This document shows positions 34,771 to 43,579 of a DNA stretch of 64,000 bases, one piece after another. A program made the position numbers and the translations under genes. The notes beneath the pieces are model-generated. The model was not told the DNA's origin, searched no databases, and saw only the letters and a list, made by a program, of their open reading frames with translations. Position 1 is the stretch's first letter; every line of letters begins with the position of its first letter. Origin of the DNA: Brevibacillus borstelensis (GTDB lineage: Bacteria > Bacillota > Bacilli > Brevibacillales > Brevibacillaceae); assembly GCF_003710865.1 (NCBI RefSeq), contig NZ_RHHO01000007.1:37558-101557 (forward strand), written 5' to 3'.

Positions 34771-35157
34771 ATGACTCGTCAACGGTACAGGCAGCTTCGC
34801 TATCCGTTAATCGCGTTGGCGTTGATACTGGGGTTACTGGCTATTCATCAGTACCGCCTGTATGCCTCTCCAGTGACTGCCCAACGCGTGCAGACTGTAA
34901 CCATCTCCAATGCAGGTTTCTTGCCCAACAAGCTATCCGTCAACAAAGGAGAGACCGTCTCCCTGATGATCGTCAATACGGATATTCGCCCGCACAATCT
35001 CGTGATCCGCGAATTGAACGTGCAATCCTCCGATCTGAAGCCAAACCAGTCGGCAACGCTGCAATTTTTGGCTGAGCAGGAAGGCCAATTTCCATTCATC
35101 TCCAATACCCCCGGCTATCCGGAAATCGGTTACCAGGGGACTTTGATCGTCAATTAG
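34771..35157 (+). CDS. Membrane-anchored cupredoxin-like protein lacking most copper ligands
   Basis: Protein of 128 residues with an N-terminal membrane anchor (LRYPLIALALILGLLAIHQY) and a cupredoxin-type beta sandwich: ISNAGFLPNKLSVNKGETVS, MIVNTDIRPHNLVIRE and the C-terminal FPFISNTPGYPEIGYQGTLI. Classical members have a Cys and His in the last loop (Y-x-C-x-x-PGH). Here these positions read FISNTPGY, so Cys and His are missing, and only the first His (RPHN) remains. It is probably not a normal type 1 copper protein. Single gene. Confidence 0.75.
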   Translation: MTRQRYRQLRYPLIALALILGLLAIHQYRLYASPVTAQRVQTVTISNAGFLPNKLSVNKGETVSLMIVNTDIRPHNLVIRELNVQSSDLKPNQSATLQFLAEQEGQFPFISNTPGYPEIGYQGTLIVN

Positions 35158-35195
35158 CCTTCACGCTGGATGGCTCTAGCAACGGAAGAGCTTTG

Positions 35196-36383
35196 CTAGA
35201 GGTGGCTGCTTTGGGCAAACCGGGGCTGCTTCCACGGCCCATAGCGGATTACTAGCAAGGGAATCAAGCCTAGAGCAGTCGCAATCCCAAAGAACAAATA
35301 CGTTTCCAAAATCGACGAGAGGTCCTTGATCCAGCCGCCGACCAGATTGCAGGTCATCGACCCGAGTCCATTCCCGATAGACACAAATAAAGACAGCGCC
35401 GTCACTTGCAGAGAAGCCGGTGTGTTGTCCCTGACAAATTGGGAAGCTGTGGCCAAATAAAAGCCGACGGAAAGTCCTTGCAGGAAAAAGAAGGCGATCA
35501 CAAATGTCGTCCCCGGCGCCGAGCTGTACCATAGCCAGCGCATGGCAGAAACAGTCCCCGCCAAAAGAATCGTCAGCTCCAGGCCGAAGCGGCGGACAAA
35601 GAAACTGGCCAGCTTCATGAACGGCGCCTCACTGCCGGCAAAGAGCATAAAGGCAAGCCCGATGCCGGCGACAGAGCCGCCAATATGCTGGTAGTACAGC
35701 GAAAACCAGATGTTGTGCGCATTAATGGCTCCGTAGATAAAGAAAGAAGCAATGAGAAAAAGGACATAGCGAGGGAGCTTCATCAGCTCCATCACGCCCT
35801 GAAGGAGGCTCCCGCCAATCCGCGGAGCCGATTCGGTATTATCCGGAATATTTCGCAAAAACCAAACAGCGATCAGCGACGCCGCACAGTAGGAAACGAA
35901 AATGCTTCCCGTACCCCATTGCTCCAGAGCGAGTCCTGTCAACAGCGCTGCCACGGCAAAGCCGACGCCACCCCATAGGCGAATGTCTCCAAACTGGAGG
36001 TGATGTTGTTTGGCATAGCCGAGCGCCATGCTGTCCGAGATCGGTACCAGCGCACTTTGGAAAATAGAGAGCAGGACGTACATAAGGAAGACGAGCGCAA
36101 ACGTCGAAACCGCCGGAAAGAGCAGACCGACCAATCCCGAAGCGACCAGCGCAAGCATCAATACAGGTTTTCGTATCTGAAAACGATCACAGATCATTCC
36201 CCAAATCGGCTGGGTGACCATGGAAACAACAGGAGTCACTGCACTGATGATGCCGATTTGGGTTCCCGTGAGCTGAATGGACTGATAATACTGAGTAATC
36301 AGCGGATAAAGCGCCCCGTACCCGTAATAGATGAACAGATACAAAGCACACAAGCTCATATGCCGCCCTACCTTGCCCTCCAT
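35196..36383 (-). CDS. MFS transporter (PPP/YwbF-like)
   Basis: Major facilitator of 395 residues with twelve predicted membrane segments. The start SLCALYLFIYYGYGALYPLI, then QYYQSIQLTGTQIGIISAVT and QPIWGMICDRFQIRKPVLML (cytosolic loop 2-3 motif) place it in the LacY-like sugar/nucleoside-related branch (as B. subtilis YwbF). AAGGAGG precedes the ATG. Substrate unknown. Two perfect palindromes lie 21 and 35 nt upstream of the start and may be regulator sites. Confidence 0.82.
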   Translation of the reverse strand: MEGKVGRHMSLCALYLFIYYGYGALYPLITQYYQSIQLTGTQIGIISAVTPVVSMVTQPIWGMICDRFQIRKPVLMLALVASGLVGLLFPAVSTFALVFLMYVLLSIFQSALVPISDSMALGYAKQHHLQFGDIRLWGGVGFAVAALLTGLALEQWGTGSIFVSYCAASLIAVWFLRNIPDNTESAPRIGGSLLQGVMELMKLPRYVLFLIASFFIYGAINAHNIWFSLYYQHIGGSVAGIGLAFMLFAGSEAPFMKLASFFVRRFGLELTILLAGTVSAMRWLWYSSAPGTTFVIAFFFLQGLSVGFYLATASQFVRDNTPASLQVTALSLFVSIGNGLGSMTCNLVGGWIKDLSSILETYLFFGIATALGLIPLLVIRYGPWKQPRFAQSSHL

Positions 36384-36404
36384 AGAGTCCTCCTTCTGAT
36401 TTAA

Positions 36405-36435
36405 GAAAACCAGGTTTTCGCCAAACTGTTTGGCG
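36405..36435. promoter_or_regulatory. Paired palindromes upstream of the MFS gene
   Basis: GAAAACCAGGTTTTC (36405-36419) abuts CGCCAAACTGTTTGGCG (36419-36435), each a perfect inverted repeat around one central base. The site lies just before the MFS start and could be operators or a cruciform. No known regulator matches by eye. Confidence 0.45.
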
Positions 36436-36446
36436 GTCGACCAAAG

Positions 36447-36475
36447 AAAAGACGAGCCAACAGTGCTCGTCTTTT
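36447..36475. terminator. Bidirectional terminator
   Basis: AAAAGACGAGC and GCTCGTCTTTT form an 11-bp stem with T-run on both strands. It terminates panE-ispH transcription from the right. Confidence 0.85.
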
Positions 36476-36558
36476 GCAGGTCTTCAGCATCCGCGCCCCA
36501 TCGACAGGCTCTGGCTCTCCTGCCGCAGTGAGCCAGCCGCCTGACGAAAGCCGGCGCT

Positions 36559-37494
36559 TTACTTTACCGATGGAAGGATTTTGTTCATATTGACCGTTCT
36601 TTTCTTATCCCACGTCTCCGGCTTCGTTTCGTCGTATTGCTCGAGAAACTGGATAACCTCTTTGGTCAGCGGCGTCGGGGTGGACGCCCCGGATGTTACA
36701 GCCACCCGCTTTTTCCCTTTCAGCCACTCCAGATCAAGCTCGGACAAGTCTGCGATCCGATATGCCGGCACACCGGCAATCTCTTCCGCTACCTGAGCGA
36801 GCCGGTTGGAGTTGTTGCTGCGGGGATCGCCGACGACGATGGTCAGATCGGCCTCGCCTGCCTGTTCGGCAACGGCTTCCTGCCGAACCTGCGTGGCCAG
36901 GCAAATTTCATTGTGGACCTCTACTTGCGGATAACGCTTGATGATCGCGTCCATCAGGTGTTTGACATCCCACTGGCTCATCGTGGTCTGATTGGTGACA
37001 ATCAGTCTGTCGGTCGGCATCGACAGTTTTTCGATTTCGTCTACGGTCTGCACCAAATGCACCCGATCAGGAGCGATTCCTACTGCCCCTTCAGGCTCCG
37101 GATGCCCCTTCTTGCCGATGTAGAGGACGTGGTATCCCTCCGCCACCTTTTCACGGATCAAATCATGCGTTTTGGTGACATCGGGGCATGTCGCATCCAC
37201 GACGGTCAGCCCTTTATCACGAGCTTTTTTTCGCACCTCCGGCGAAACGCCATGGGCGGTAAAAATGACTGTCCCTTCGTCTATTTGATCCAAGAGGGCA
37301 AGCCGGTCTTCGCCATCCAGCGTTTTGACCCCCATCTTTTCAAACGATTCAACCACATGGGCGTTGTGCACGATCATCCCAAGAATGTGGATGGGACGGG
37401 GCAGATCGAAGTTTTGCGCCGTTTTGAGCGCGAGCACCATAGCGTCAACGACGCCGTAGCAATAGCCGCGGGGGGAAATCTTGATGACTTCCAC
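36559..37494 (-). CDS. ispH: 4-hydroxy-3-methylbut-2-enyl diphosphate reductase
   Basis: Iron-sulfur enzyme of 311 residues, the last step of the MEP isoprenoid pathway, giving IPP and DMAPP. The three cluster cysteines are seen in [25 protein letters not shown] and [12 protein letters not shown]. The substrate-binding [13 protein letters not shown] and the [13 protein letters not shown] motif are present. The start [10 protein letters not shown] fits the family. It lies 41 nt after panE on the same strand. Confidence 0.95.
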   Translation of the reverse strand: MEVIKISPRGYCYGVVDAMVLALKTAQNFDLPRPIHILGMIVHNAHVVESFEKMGVKTLDGEDRLALLDQIDEGTVIFTAHGVSPEVRKKARDKGLTVVDATCPDVTKTHDLIREKVAEGYHVLYIGKKGHPEPEGAVGIAPDRVHLVQTVDEIEKLSMPTDRLIVTNQTTMSQWDVKHLMDAIIKRYPQVEVHNEICLATQVRQEAVAEQAGEADLTIVVGDPRSNNSNRLAQVAEEIAGVPAYRIADLSELDLEWLKGKKRVAVTSGASTPTPLTKEVIQFLEQYDETKPETWDKKRTVNMNKILPSVK

Positions 37495-37535
37495 GTTTAC
37501 CCCTCCTCCATTTTGCGTATTGCCTTCATTATAAC

Positions 37536-38465
37536 TTATTTGGCCGCTTCACGCTTCAATTCGTACACCTTCAAATTGTTGTAAACAACCTTGAGCATCG
37601 GTACGGCAATCCCGAGCTGGTCTGCTTTCTGAATCAAAAATCCTTGCAAGTGGTCGGCTTCCACCGGCAAGCCTTTTTCCATGTCGCGCAGCATGGATGC
37701 CTTCATGCGATAGCCTTGCTTCATAAATGTATCCATTTGCTTGTCCTCAACGTCCTCGTCGATCGGAGCTCCCAGCTTGCGCATAACGGCTGCGCTTTCC
37801 TCGGCCAACTGGCGTGTCAGCTCCAGTCCGTACACCGCATCGCGGATCGGACCGACTGACGAATTCATCAATGTCGTGATTCCTGACAGCGTGGTGATAA
37901 ACAAGTATTTTTGCCACATGTCACGCTGAACATCGGCGCTGGCCCGAATGCTCGCTTTCGTACCGGCGAATGCCTGTTTGAGCGCTTCGACTCGTTCGCT
38001 TCCTCCACCCTCCCACTCGCCGAAAACCATGTCGTGCGTCTGGCTTGTCTGGACGACATCTCCCTCCGGGTTCAGCGTCGTTTCGATGAAGCACAATCCG
38101 CCCAGCACCCGGTCACGACCGAATGTATCCCACAACCGCTCCATGTGAGCGATTCCATTCAAAAGCGGCAGAATGACTGTATTTCCGCCTACATACGGCT
38201 CGATCGACTCGATGCTGTCATCCAGGTGATACGCCTTATTGGATAACAAAATGACATCAAACGGTCCTGCCTTTTCTCCCGAGACAATCAATTGGGGCTG
38301 CTCCAGGTGAATATCGCCGTGAACGCTTTGTACTCTCAGCCCTCTTTGCTTCAATTGTTCCCGTCTGCGTTCCCTTACGAGAAACGTGACGTCGACCCCT
38401 TTTTCAGCGAGCCGGGCACCGAAATAACCGCCTACTGCCCCCGCTCCCAACACCAGCACCTTCAC
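37536..38465 (-). CDS. panE: 2-dehydropantoate 2-reductase (ketopantoate reductase)
   Basis: NADPH-dependent reductase of 309 residues in pantothenate synthesis. The Rossmann start is [40 protein letters not shown] holds the catalytic lysine, and [20 protein letters not shown] begins the helical C-terminal domain. Several paralogues of this family are common in Bacillota, so the exact substrate may differ. It is upstream of ispH on the same strand and divergent from the glutamine synthetase gene. Confidence 0.85.
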   Translation of the reverse strand: MKVLVLGAGAVGGYFGARLAEKGVDVTFLVRERRREQLKQRGLRVQSVHGDIHLEQPQLIVSGEKAGPFDVILLSNKAYHLDDSIESIEPYVGGNTVILPLLNGIAHMERLWDTFGRDRVLGGLCFIETTLNPEGDVVQTSQTHDMVFGEWEGGGSERVEALKQAFAGTKASIRASADVQRDMWQKYLFITTLSGITTLMNSSVGPIRDAVYGLELTRQLAEESAAVMRKLGAPIDEDVEDKQMDTFMKQGYRMKASMLRDMEKGLPVEADHLQGFLIQKADQLGIAVPMLKVVYNNLKVYELKREAAK

Positions 38466-38548
38466 CTAAATCCCTCCACCCTTTTTGTTCGAAATAGTTC
38501 GTCTATATTTTACAAAAAAGGAACCGGATACAACACCCCGCAATATTA

Positions 38549-38565
38549 TGTTAGAAAAACTAACA
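38549..38565. promoter_or_regulatory. GlnR/TnrA box upstream of the glutamine synthetase gene
   Basis: TGTTAGAAAAACTAACA is an exact match to TGTNA-N7-TNACA. It is centred about 64 nt upstream of the predicted start point, somewhat further than the usual TnrA activation distance of about 50 nt. Confidence 0.8.
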
Positions 38566-38584
38566 TTGAATGTCACTAAACCTC

Positions 38585-38614
38585 TTGACAGCCTCGTTCG
38601 TAAACTTTTATAAT
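38585..38614 (+). promoter_or_regulatory. Sigma-A promoter of the glutamine synthetase gene
   Basis: TTGACA (38585-38590), an 18-nt spacer and TATAAT (38609-38614), both perfect hexamers. Confidence 0.85.
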
Positions 38615-38692
38615 CCTCAGTATAGAAAACAGAAGAAAGTCGAACGTTTAAAAATGGATTCTTAATAAATATTCGTGAACGGAGTGATTCGA

Positions 38693-40111
38693 ATGGATGC
38701 TAAAACAATTCTGTCTCTCATTGAGCTGGAAAACATTGAATATGTGGACTTCCGCATTGTAGATTTGCTCGGTCGCCAACACCATGTCACCATTCCTGCC
38801 TATGCTGTCGACGAGGACACTTTTCACAACGGCGTCGCTTTTGACGGCTCCAGCCTTACAGGCTACAAGGGCATCGAGGAAAGCGATATGGTCGCGATTC
38901 CCGACCCGGCCAGCGCCTTCGTCGATCCGTTCGTCGAAGCCAAAACATTGAATATCGTCTGCAACATTCACAATCCCGACGGGTCCGCTTATGATCGCGA
39001 TCCCCGCGGCATCGCCCTGAGGGCGGAAGCGTATTTGCAGGAGCTCGGAGTGGCAACAGATGCCTACTTTGGTCCGGAATCGGAGTTCTTCCTGTTTGAC
39101 AACGTCCGCTATGCTTCCGGTCCATCCGGCTCTTTCTACCACATCGATTCCGAGGAGGCTTACTGGAACACTGGCGCGGAAGGAAAAAATCTTGGCTACA
39201 AGGTCCGCAACAAAGGCGGTTACTTCCCGGTTCAGCCGACGGATTCGCAAGCGGATATCCGCAATGAAATGTGCACCCTGATGTCGCAAGCGGGTCTGAA
39301 AGTCGAGCGCCACCACCACGAGGTAGCAACGGCTGGCCAAGGCGAAATCAACTTCCGCTTTGACACGCTGACCCGGACGGCAGACAACCTGCTTCTGTTC
39401 AAGTACATCGTGCGCAATGTAGCTGCCAAGCATGGCAAAACTGCCACCTTTATGCCGAAGCCAATCGTCGGCGACAACGGTTCTGGCATGCACGTCCACC
39501 AAAGCCTCTTTAACGGCGACACGCCGCTGTTTTTTGAAAAAGGCGGATATGCGAACTTGAGCGAGATGGCCCTCCACTACATCGGAGGCATCCTGCATCA
39601 CGCGCCGGCATTGATAGCCCTGACCAATCCGAGCACCAACTCGTTCAAGCGGCTGGTTCCCGGCTACGAAGCACCCGTCAATCTGGTGTTTTCCAAAGGA
39701 AATCGCTCGGCAGCTGTCCGCATTCCAGTCGCGGCCGTAACACCGAAGGCTTCCCGAATTGAATTCCGCACCCCGGACTCTACAGCCAACCCATATCTGG
39801 CGTTCGCCGCCATGCTGATGGCCGGACTGGACGGAATCAAGCGCAAGCTGGACCCTCGCGAGCTGGGCTACGGTCCGATCGACAAAAACATTTACGACTT
39901 GTCCGATGCCGAAAAAGTGGATATCAAGAGCGCGCCAGGGTCGCTGGCTGAAGCTCTGGATGCTCTGGAGAGAGATTGTGACTTCCTTCTCGAAGGCGGC
40001 GTCTTTACACGCGAGGTAATCGAAAGCTGGATTGCCGTGAAACGCGGCGAAATTCAAGAGGTCGAGCGTACGGTGAATCCGAAGGAATTTGAGTTGTATT
40101 ACGATCTGTAA
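38693..40111 (+). CDS. Glutamine synthetase, type I-beta
   Basis: Glutamine synthetase of 472 residues, making glutamine from glutamate and ammonia. Motifs: FDGSSLTGYKGIEESDM, FGPESEFFLFD, the NGSGMHVHQSLFN active-site stretch and NPSTNSFKRLVPGYEAPVNL. Length and C-terminus are of the beta type (like E. coli, 469 residues) rather than the 444-residue alpha type of Bacillus GlnA. DKNIYDLSDAEK near residue 401 matches the adenylylation-site region KNLYDLPPEE. No glnR or adenylyltransferase gene is adjacent. GGAG lies 8 nt before the ATG. Control is suggested by the GlnR/TnrA box. Confidence 0.92.
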   Translation: MDAKTILSLIELENIEYVDFRIVDLLGRQHHVTIPAYAVDEDTFHNGVAFDGSSLTGYKGIEESDMVAIPDPASAFVDPFVEAKTLNIVCNIHNPDGSAYDRDPRGIALRAEAYLQELGVATDAYFGPESEFFLFDNVRYASGPSGSFYHIDSEEAYWNTGAEGKNLGYKVRNKGGYFPVQPTDSQADIRNEMCTLMSQAGLKVERHHHEVATAGQGEINFRFDTLTRTADNLLLFKYIVRNVAAKHGKTATFMPKPIVGDNGSGMHVHQSLFNGDTPLFFEKGGYANLSEMALHYIGGILHHAPALIALTNPSTNSFKRLVPGYEAPVNLVFSKGNRSAAVRIPVAAVTPKASRIEFRTPDSTANPYLAFAAMLMAGLDGIKRKLDPRELGYGPIDKNIYDLSDAEKVDIKSAPGSLAEALDALERDCDFLLEGGVFTREVIESWIAVKRGEIQEVERTVNPKEFELYYDL

Positions 40112-40225
40112 GAGGAATGCTCGTATAAAATCCCTTTTGTATGAAGTGTGATCTTGTGTTTCATCTGAAAATTGGGACAGATTGGGGACAAACGGTAAAA
40201 AACAACACATAATGATGAAAGGAAG

Positions 40226-40254
40226 AGAGCCCTTCTCGCTTGAGGAGGGCTTTG
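40226..40254 (+). repeat. Hairpin copy 1 of the AGCCCTTC...GAGGGCT family
   Basis: AGCCCTTCTC...GAGGAGGGCTTTG, about 115 nt after the glutamine synthetase stop. It can serve as a terminator with a short T tail and shares its arms with copies at 40836 and 41234. Confidence 0.7.
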
Positions 40255-40412
40255 TTCATGTATGCGCCCTTTTGGCTTTAGAGAGAGTGGCGAAGAGATT
40301 GGATAGCGCTTTGATGTCCTGTTTTGCAGAGGATTATTGCGAAAGTCTATCATAAGTTTTCGTCATTTGCGGAATACCTACATTGATCTATGTCTACCAG
40401 GGAGGTTTCATC

Positions 40413-40769
40413 ATGGCAACGTTTTACGAAAAATACGGTGGCGAAGAAACAGTTGCTAAAGTCGTTGACTACTTTTATGAGTTGGTTTTAGCTGATGATA
40501 CCGTGAACCATTTTTTTGCCAACACCGATATGGAGAAGCAGCGGAAGCATCAAACAAAGTTCATCAGCTTTGCCCTGGGTGGGCCAAATCAATATTCGGG
40601 CCAATCGATGGCAAAGGCCCATGAAGGCATGAATCTGCAGCCGGTTCACTTTGACGCCATTGTGAAGCATTTGCATGCTGCCCTTGCCCATTTTGGTGTA
40701 AGTGAAGAAGATATTGATGATGCGTTGACCAAGGTCGGGTCGCTACGGGATGATATTCTGTACAAATAG
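40413..40769 (+). CDS. Truncated haemoglobin (group I-like)
   Basis: Globin of 118 residues. The 2-on-2 globin pattern is seen: FYEKYGGEETVAKVVDYFYE, LADDTVNHFFANTDMEKQRK with HQTKFISFALGGPNQYSG, and the proximal histidine region MAKAHEGMNLQPVHFDAIVK. Members bind O2 or NO and are linked to NO detoxification. GGGAGG precedes the ATG. It is monocistronic, flanked by related hairpins. I see no Fnr box in front of it. Confidence 0.92.
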   Translation: MATFYEKYGGEETVAKVVDYFYELVLADDTVNHFFANTDMEKQRKHQTKFISFALGGPNQYSGQSMAKAHEGMNLQPVHFDAIVKHLHAALAHFGVSEEDIDDALTKVGSLRDDILYK

Positions 40770-40835
40770 GCGTACTGCCACTGTGTTCATCAACTTCCTG
40801 GCAATGCTGAATAAACAACCGCCAGCGAAATAAGC

Positions 40836-40867
40836 AAAGCCCTTCCCGTTCAAGGAGGGCTTTTTTA
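40836..40867 (+). terminator. Terminator after the globin gene (hairpin copy 2)
   Basis: AAAGCCCTTC...GGAGGGCTTTTTT forms a strong hairpin with a T-run. It shares its arms with the hairpins at 40226 and 41234. Confidence 0.85.
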
Positions 40868-40938
40868 TATTGGTTTGATGAAAAATCCGCGGCTACCATC
40901 ACGGCACCCAATTTTGATCAATCTCCGCATTCGCCCTT

Positions 40939-40966
40939 ACCCCACACTCTTCTCACGCATAGCTTA
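40939..40966 (+). promoter_or_regulatory. Candidate mother-cell (sigma-K-like) promoter
   Basis: AC (40939-40940), a 17-nt spacer and CATAGCTTA (40958-40966), fitting AC-N16/17-CATAnnnTA. It lies about 40 nt upstream of the YjcZ-like peptide gene. Confidence 0.4.
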
Positions 40967-41007
40967 TTTTGAAGCTTTTTCCAAACCTAGCTAAGGAGTG
41001 ATTCAGA

Positions 41008-41100
41008 GTGTCCAGCAGCTGCGGAATTTTTGGCGACAACTTTTCTTTGATTTTGGTTCTGTTCATCCTGTTGGTAATCGTCGGTTGCGACTGTGATTAA
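41008..41100 (+). CDS. YjcZ-like sporulation peptide (30 residues)
   Basis: A short gene with GTG start and a good AAGGAG site 9 nt upstream. The peptide MSSSCGIFGDNFSLILVLFI then LLVIVGCDCD has the hydrophobic core LILVLFILLVIVG of the YjcZ/YhzC-type small membrane proteins seen in spore formers. Three cysteines (C5, C27, C29) flank the single membrane helix. A sigma-K-like promoter lies upstream and a GC-rich hairpin follows. The family is by similarity to remembered members; its role is not known. Confidence 0.72.
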   Translation: MSSSCGIFGDNFSLILVLFILLVIVGCDCD

Positions 41101-41114
41101 TTTGCAATGCTTGC

Positions 41115-41136
41115 GGGCGGCTTTTCCAAGCCGCCC
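41115..41136 (+). terminator. Perfect hairpin after the YjcZ-like gene
   Basis: GGGCGGCTT and AAGCCGCCC pair around TTCC, without a T tail, 14 nt after the stop codon. Confidence 0.55.
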
Positions 41137-41233
41137 AATGATGGACTTACGAATCAAAGGCAATTATCCTCACGTAAACAAGGAACATAAGAGCAAACAA
41201 ACCCTTCCCGGGACAAACATTCATGATGCGAAC

Positions 41234-41270
41234 AAGCGAAGCCCTTCTCTGTCGAGGAGGGCTTTCGCTT
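41234..41270. repeat. Hairpin copy 3 of the AGCCCTTC...GAGGGCT family
   Basis: AAGCGAAGCCCTTC and GGAGGGCTTTCGCTT form a long stem. It shares its inner arms with copies at 40226 and 40836 and lies between the YjcZ-like gene and the convergent kelch gene. It may terminate the latter. Confidence 0.65.
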
Positions 41271-41311
41271 ATAATGGCGCGGATTGTTTCGTCGCGAAGG
41301 CAATCGCTGTT

Positions 41312-42784
41312 TTAGTAACGCAGCTCGTCTGTCAACTGCTCCTCATTTGGGTTCCCGGCCTCATCCTCCACAATCGCCTCCCCCACCCTCACCTGAACAT
41401 AGCTTCCGTTTGGCAACAAATCAAGGGTAATCACCAGCTTGTTCGCGGAGAATTGAATCGTATCGTCCCGGCCCAAAGATTCGTAAGGGCCTCCATCTAC
41501 CGAATAACTGATCATACCCTTGACGTCATCAAGATCTCTGCTAAGCGTGACTTCTTCTGCAAACAAAAGCGTTACTTCCAGATGAGGCGCATAGGTCTCG
41601 GCTGTCGCCAATTCCGACCGATCATAGCCGCCAGCTACGAGGACGCGTCCATCCGGGAGAGGCGCAGCTACTCCTTCCAAGCGTCTGCTGGAAAGCGGAA
41701 CGGTATACTCCCACGTATCGGTTCGGGGATCATATATTTCCGCCGAGCTCTCCGAAATCCCCCCTGCTACCAGCACTTTGCCATTTTTCAATGCGACTGC
41801 TGAAGGCTTGTATCGTTTCTCATACATATCACTTGCATATGTCCACGAATCCGCGTCGGGATCGTAGACTTCCGCGGACTTCAGCTCGTTGCCGGCCGCA
41901 TCTATACCGCCCATTACCAATACTTCTCCGGTTGGAAGAAGAACTGCGCCAGCACCTTCCCTTCCTGTATTCATGTTTGCAGCGCTGCTCCATTCTTCGG
42001 TCTCTGGATCAAATATTTCCGCTGACTTTTGAACGCCTTTCTTTGAAAAACCTCCCACTACGAGAATTCTTCCGTCCTCAAGCGTTGCAGCTGCCGGCTT
42101 AAACCGTTCCATTTCCATGGGGATACTTTCGGTCCAGCTATCCGCTTTTGGATCGTACACTTCTGTCGACTTTAAAAATGTACCCCTTCCTTCCGGGTCG
42201 CCGCCAACGACCAGTACCTTGCCATCAGGCAGTACGGCTGCAGCCGGACCGTACCGAGGCACGCTCATGTCTTCCAGTTGTGTCCACTTTTCACGATGCG
42301 GGTCGTACATGACCACTGTTTTTTTCATACTGCCTCCAGCGACCAGAATTTCACCATCTGGCAAAACCGCGGCTGCTCCACCGATATTCGGCTCCATCAT
42401 CTTCGCCGTCTCTTCCCATCCTCCAGCTTTTGTCTCGGCATCCTCCGAGACGGGCCCTTCCAGGTCAACAGCAAAAACAATCGGGGTGGGCAGGGAAACA
42501 ATGCCCTGTTGATCAATTGCATAGAGAACGTATTGTCCTCCATGGGTCAGTTTTGTCTCCCTCGGGGCAATGGTGATCACCGTTTCCGCATCGGCTGCGG
42601 TCACATCGGTGCTGCCAACTGCGGCCAGTCGGATCCGGTTCTCATCGCCGGGTATGCCGCTGGGAACGAGATATGCACTGCCAGCCTTCGTGCTTTTCAC
42701 TACTACATGGAAGCCGTCCTGATATTCCTCCTTGTTTACCCAATGATCTCCACCGGCCGTTTGCTCTGGCATCCAACCGACCAC
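41312..42784 (-). pseudogene. Kelch-repeat protein, probably 5'-truncated
   Basis: A 490-codon frame with about six kelch-type repeats, each like AAAVLPDGKVLVVGGDPEGR then STEVYDPKADSWTE (residues about 130-400), preceded by a beta-rich domain and followed by ISYSVDGGPYESLGRDDTIQ. Such proteins are normally secreted or surface-attached, yet no signal peptide is present. The start is a GTG inside what reads as continuing sequence (NSDNPPVVGWMPEQ), and a stop lies just upstream. Protein-like sequence in another frame (QVFLFVDGTPCALKGARTV) follows further upstream near 42835-42905. An IS relic adjoins. I infer 5' decay. Confidence 0.6.
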
Positions 42785-42939
42785 TGGAGGATTGTCGCTA
42801 TTCTCGCCTTATACCACGCATGGCTTTCGAACGAGCCTACACCGTGCGGGCGCCTTTCAGCGCACACGGCGTTCCATCAACGAATAAGAAAACTTGTACA
42901 ACGGGCAATGTAAGTCTAGTTCGAAAATCTTGCTCTGTA

Positions 42940-43110
42940 GACTAACTAAAGTTATAGGGGGGCCGAAATTTCTTTAGACAAAGGCTCTGTTAAAGGCTCT
43001 GGCTTGTATCACCTTTAAAATGTCAACAGTCTCCATTCTCGTTTGAAACAATGGATAGACCGCTTTAAAGGCGTGACTACAGCGTATCTCGACAACTACG
43101 AAATGACAGA
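42940..43110 (+). mobile_element. Relic of an IS1595-type transposase
   Basis: The plus strand reads SYRGAEISLDKGSVKGSGLY, HL, stop, then NVNSLHSRLKQWIDRFKGVT and TAYLDNY. This is the C-terminal signature of IS1595/ISXO2-type transposases (H-Q-N-V-N-S, W-x-x-R-F-x-G-V-x-T-x-Y-L-x-N-Y). The stop TAA (43016-43018) stands where CAA (Gln) is expected, and the frame ends soon after DNY. The short direct repeat AAAGGCTCTG occurs twice at 42980-43002. The N-terminal transposase part is gone. Confidence 0.72.
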
Positions 43111-43222
43111 GACATATGACAGTTTGCGACTGTCAAGTTTTACTGTAAATTAGTAAAATTATGGGCGACAAAAATTATTCGTATAACAGAAAGACAGACA
43201 AGGTATTTCGGGAGGTATTTTT

Positions 43223-43579
43223 TTGATAAATAGAGAAGAAATATTTACTTATGTAAAGGAGAAATTTGGCACAGAGCCAGACTACCCTTGGTTCAAGTAT
43301 CCAGATTATGCGGTATTACGACACAACAAGGATGGCAAGTGGTATGGAGTGATTATGAATGTACCGAGAATCAAATTAGGTGTATCAGGGGAAGGAAGAG
43401 TCGATATAATTAACTTGAAGTGCGACCCGGAAATAAATCGTTTATTAAGGAGTCAACAAGGAATTTTGCCTGCATACCATATGAATAAGGAGCATTGGAT
43501 TACAATTGTTTTGGATAGTCCTTTTCCTAAAGATGAAATCTACGATTTAATTAATTGGAGTTACAATCTAACCAAATAA
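43223..43579 (+). CDS. MmcQ/YjbR-family protein
   Basis: Protein of 118 residues of the MmcQ/YjbR family, whose fold resembles a double-wing DNA-binding domain. Motifs: EPDYPWFKYPDYAVLRHNKD, WYGVIMNVPRIKLG, IINLKCDPEINRLLR and PAYHMNKEHWITIVLD. It starts at TTG 8 nt after GGGAGG. The gene and its surroundings are clearly more AT-rich than the rest of the window, so it was probably acquired with the neighbouring IS relic. Function unknown. Confidence 0.85.
   Translation: MINREEIFTYVKEKFGTEPDYPWFKYPDYAVLRHNKDGKWYGVIMNVPRIKLGVSGEGRVDIINLKCDPEINRLLRSQQGILPAYHMNKEHWITIVLDSPFPKDEIYDLINWSYNLTK

Noticed and set aside
40099..40353. 84-codon minus-strand frame between glutamine synthetase and globin genes
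   Set aside because: It crosses a terminator hairpin, lacks a ribosome site and resembles no protein.
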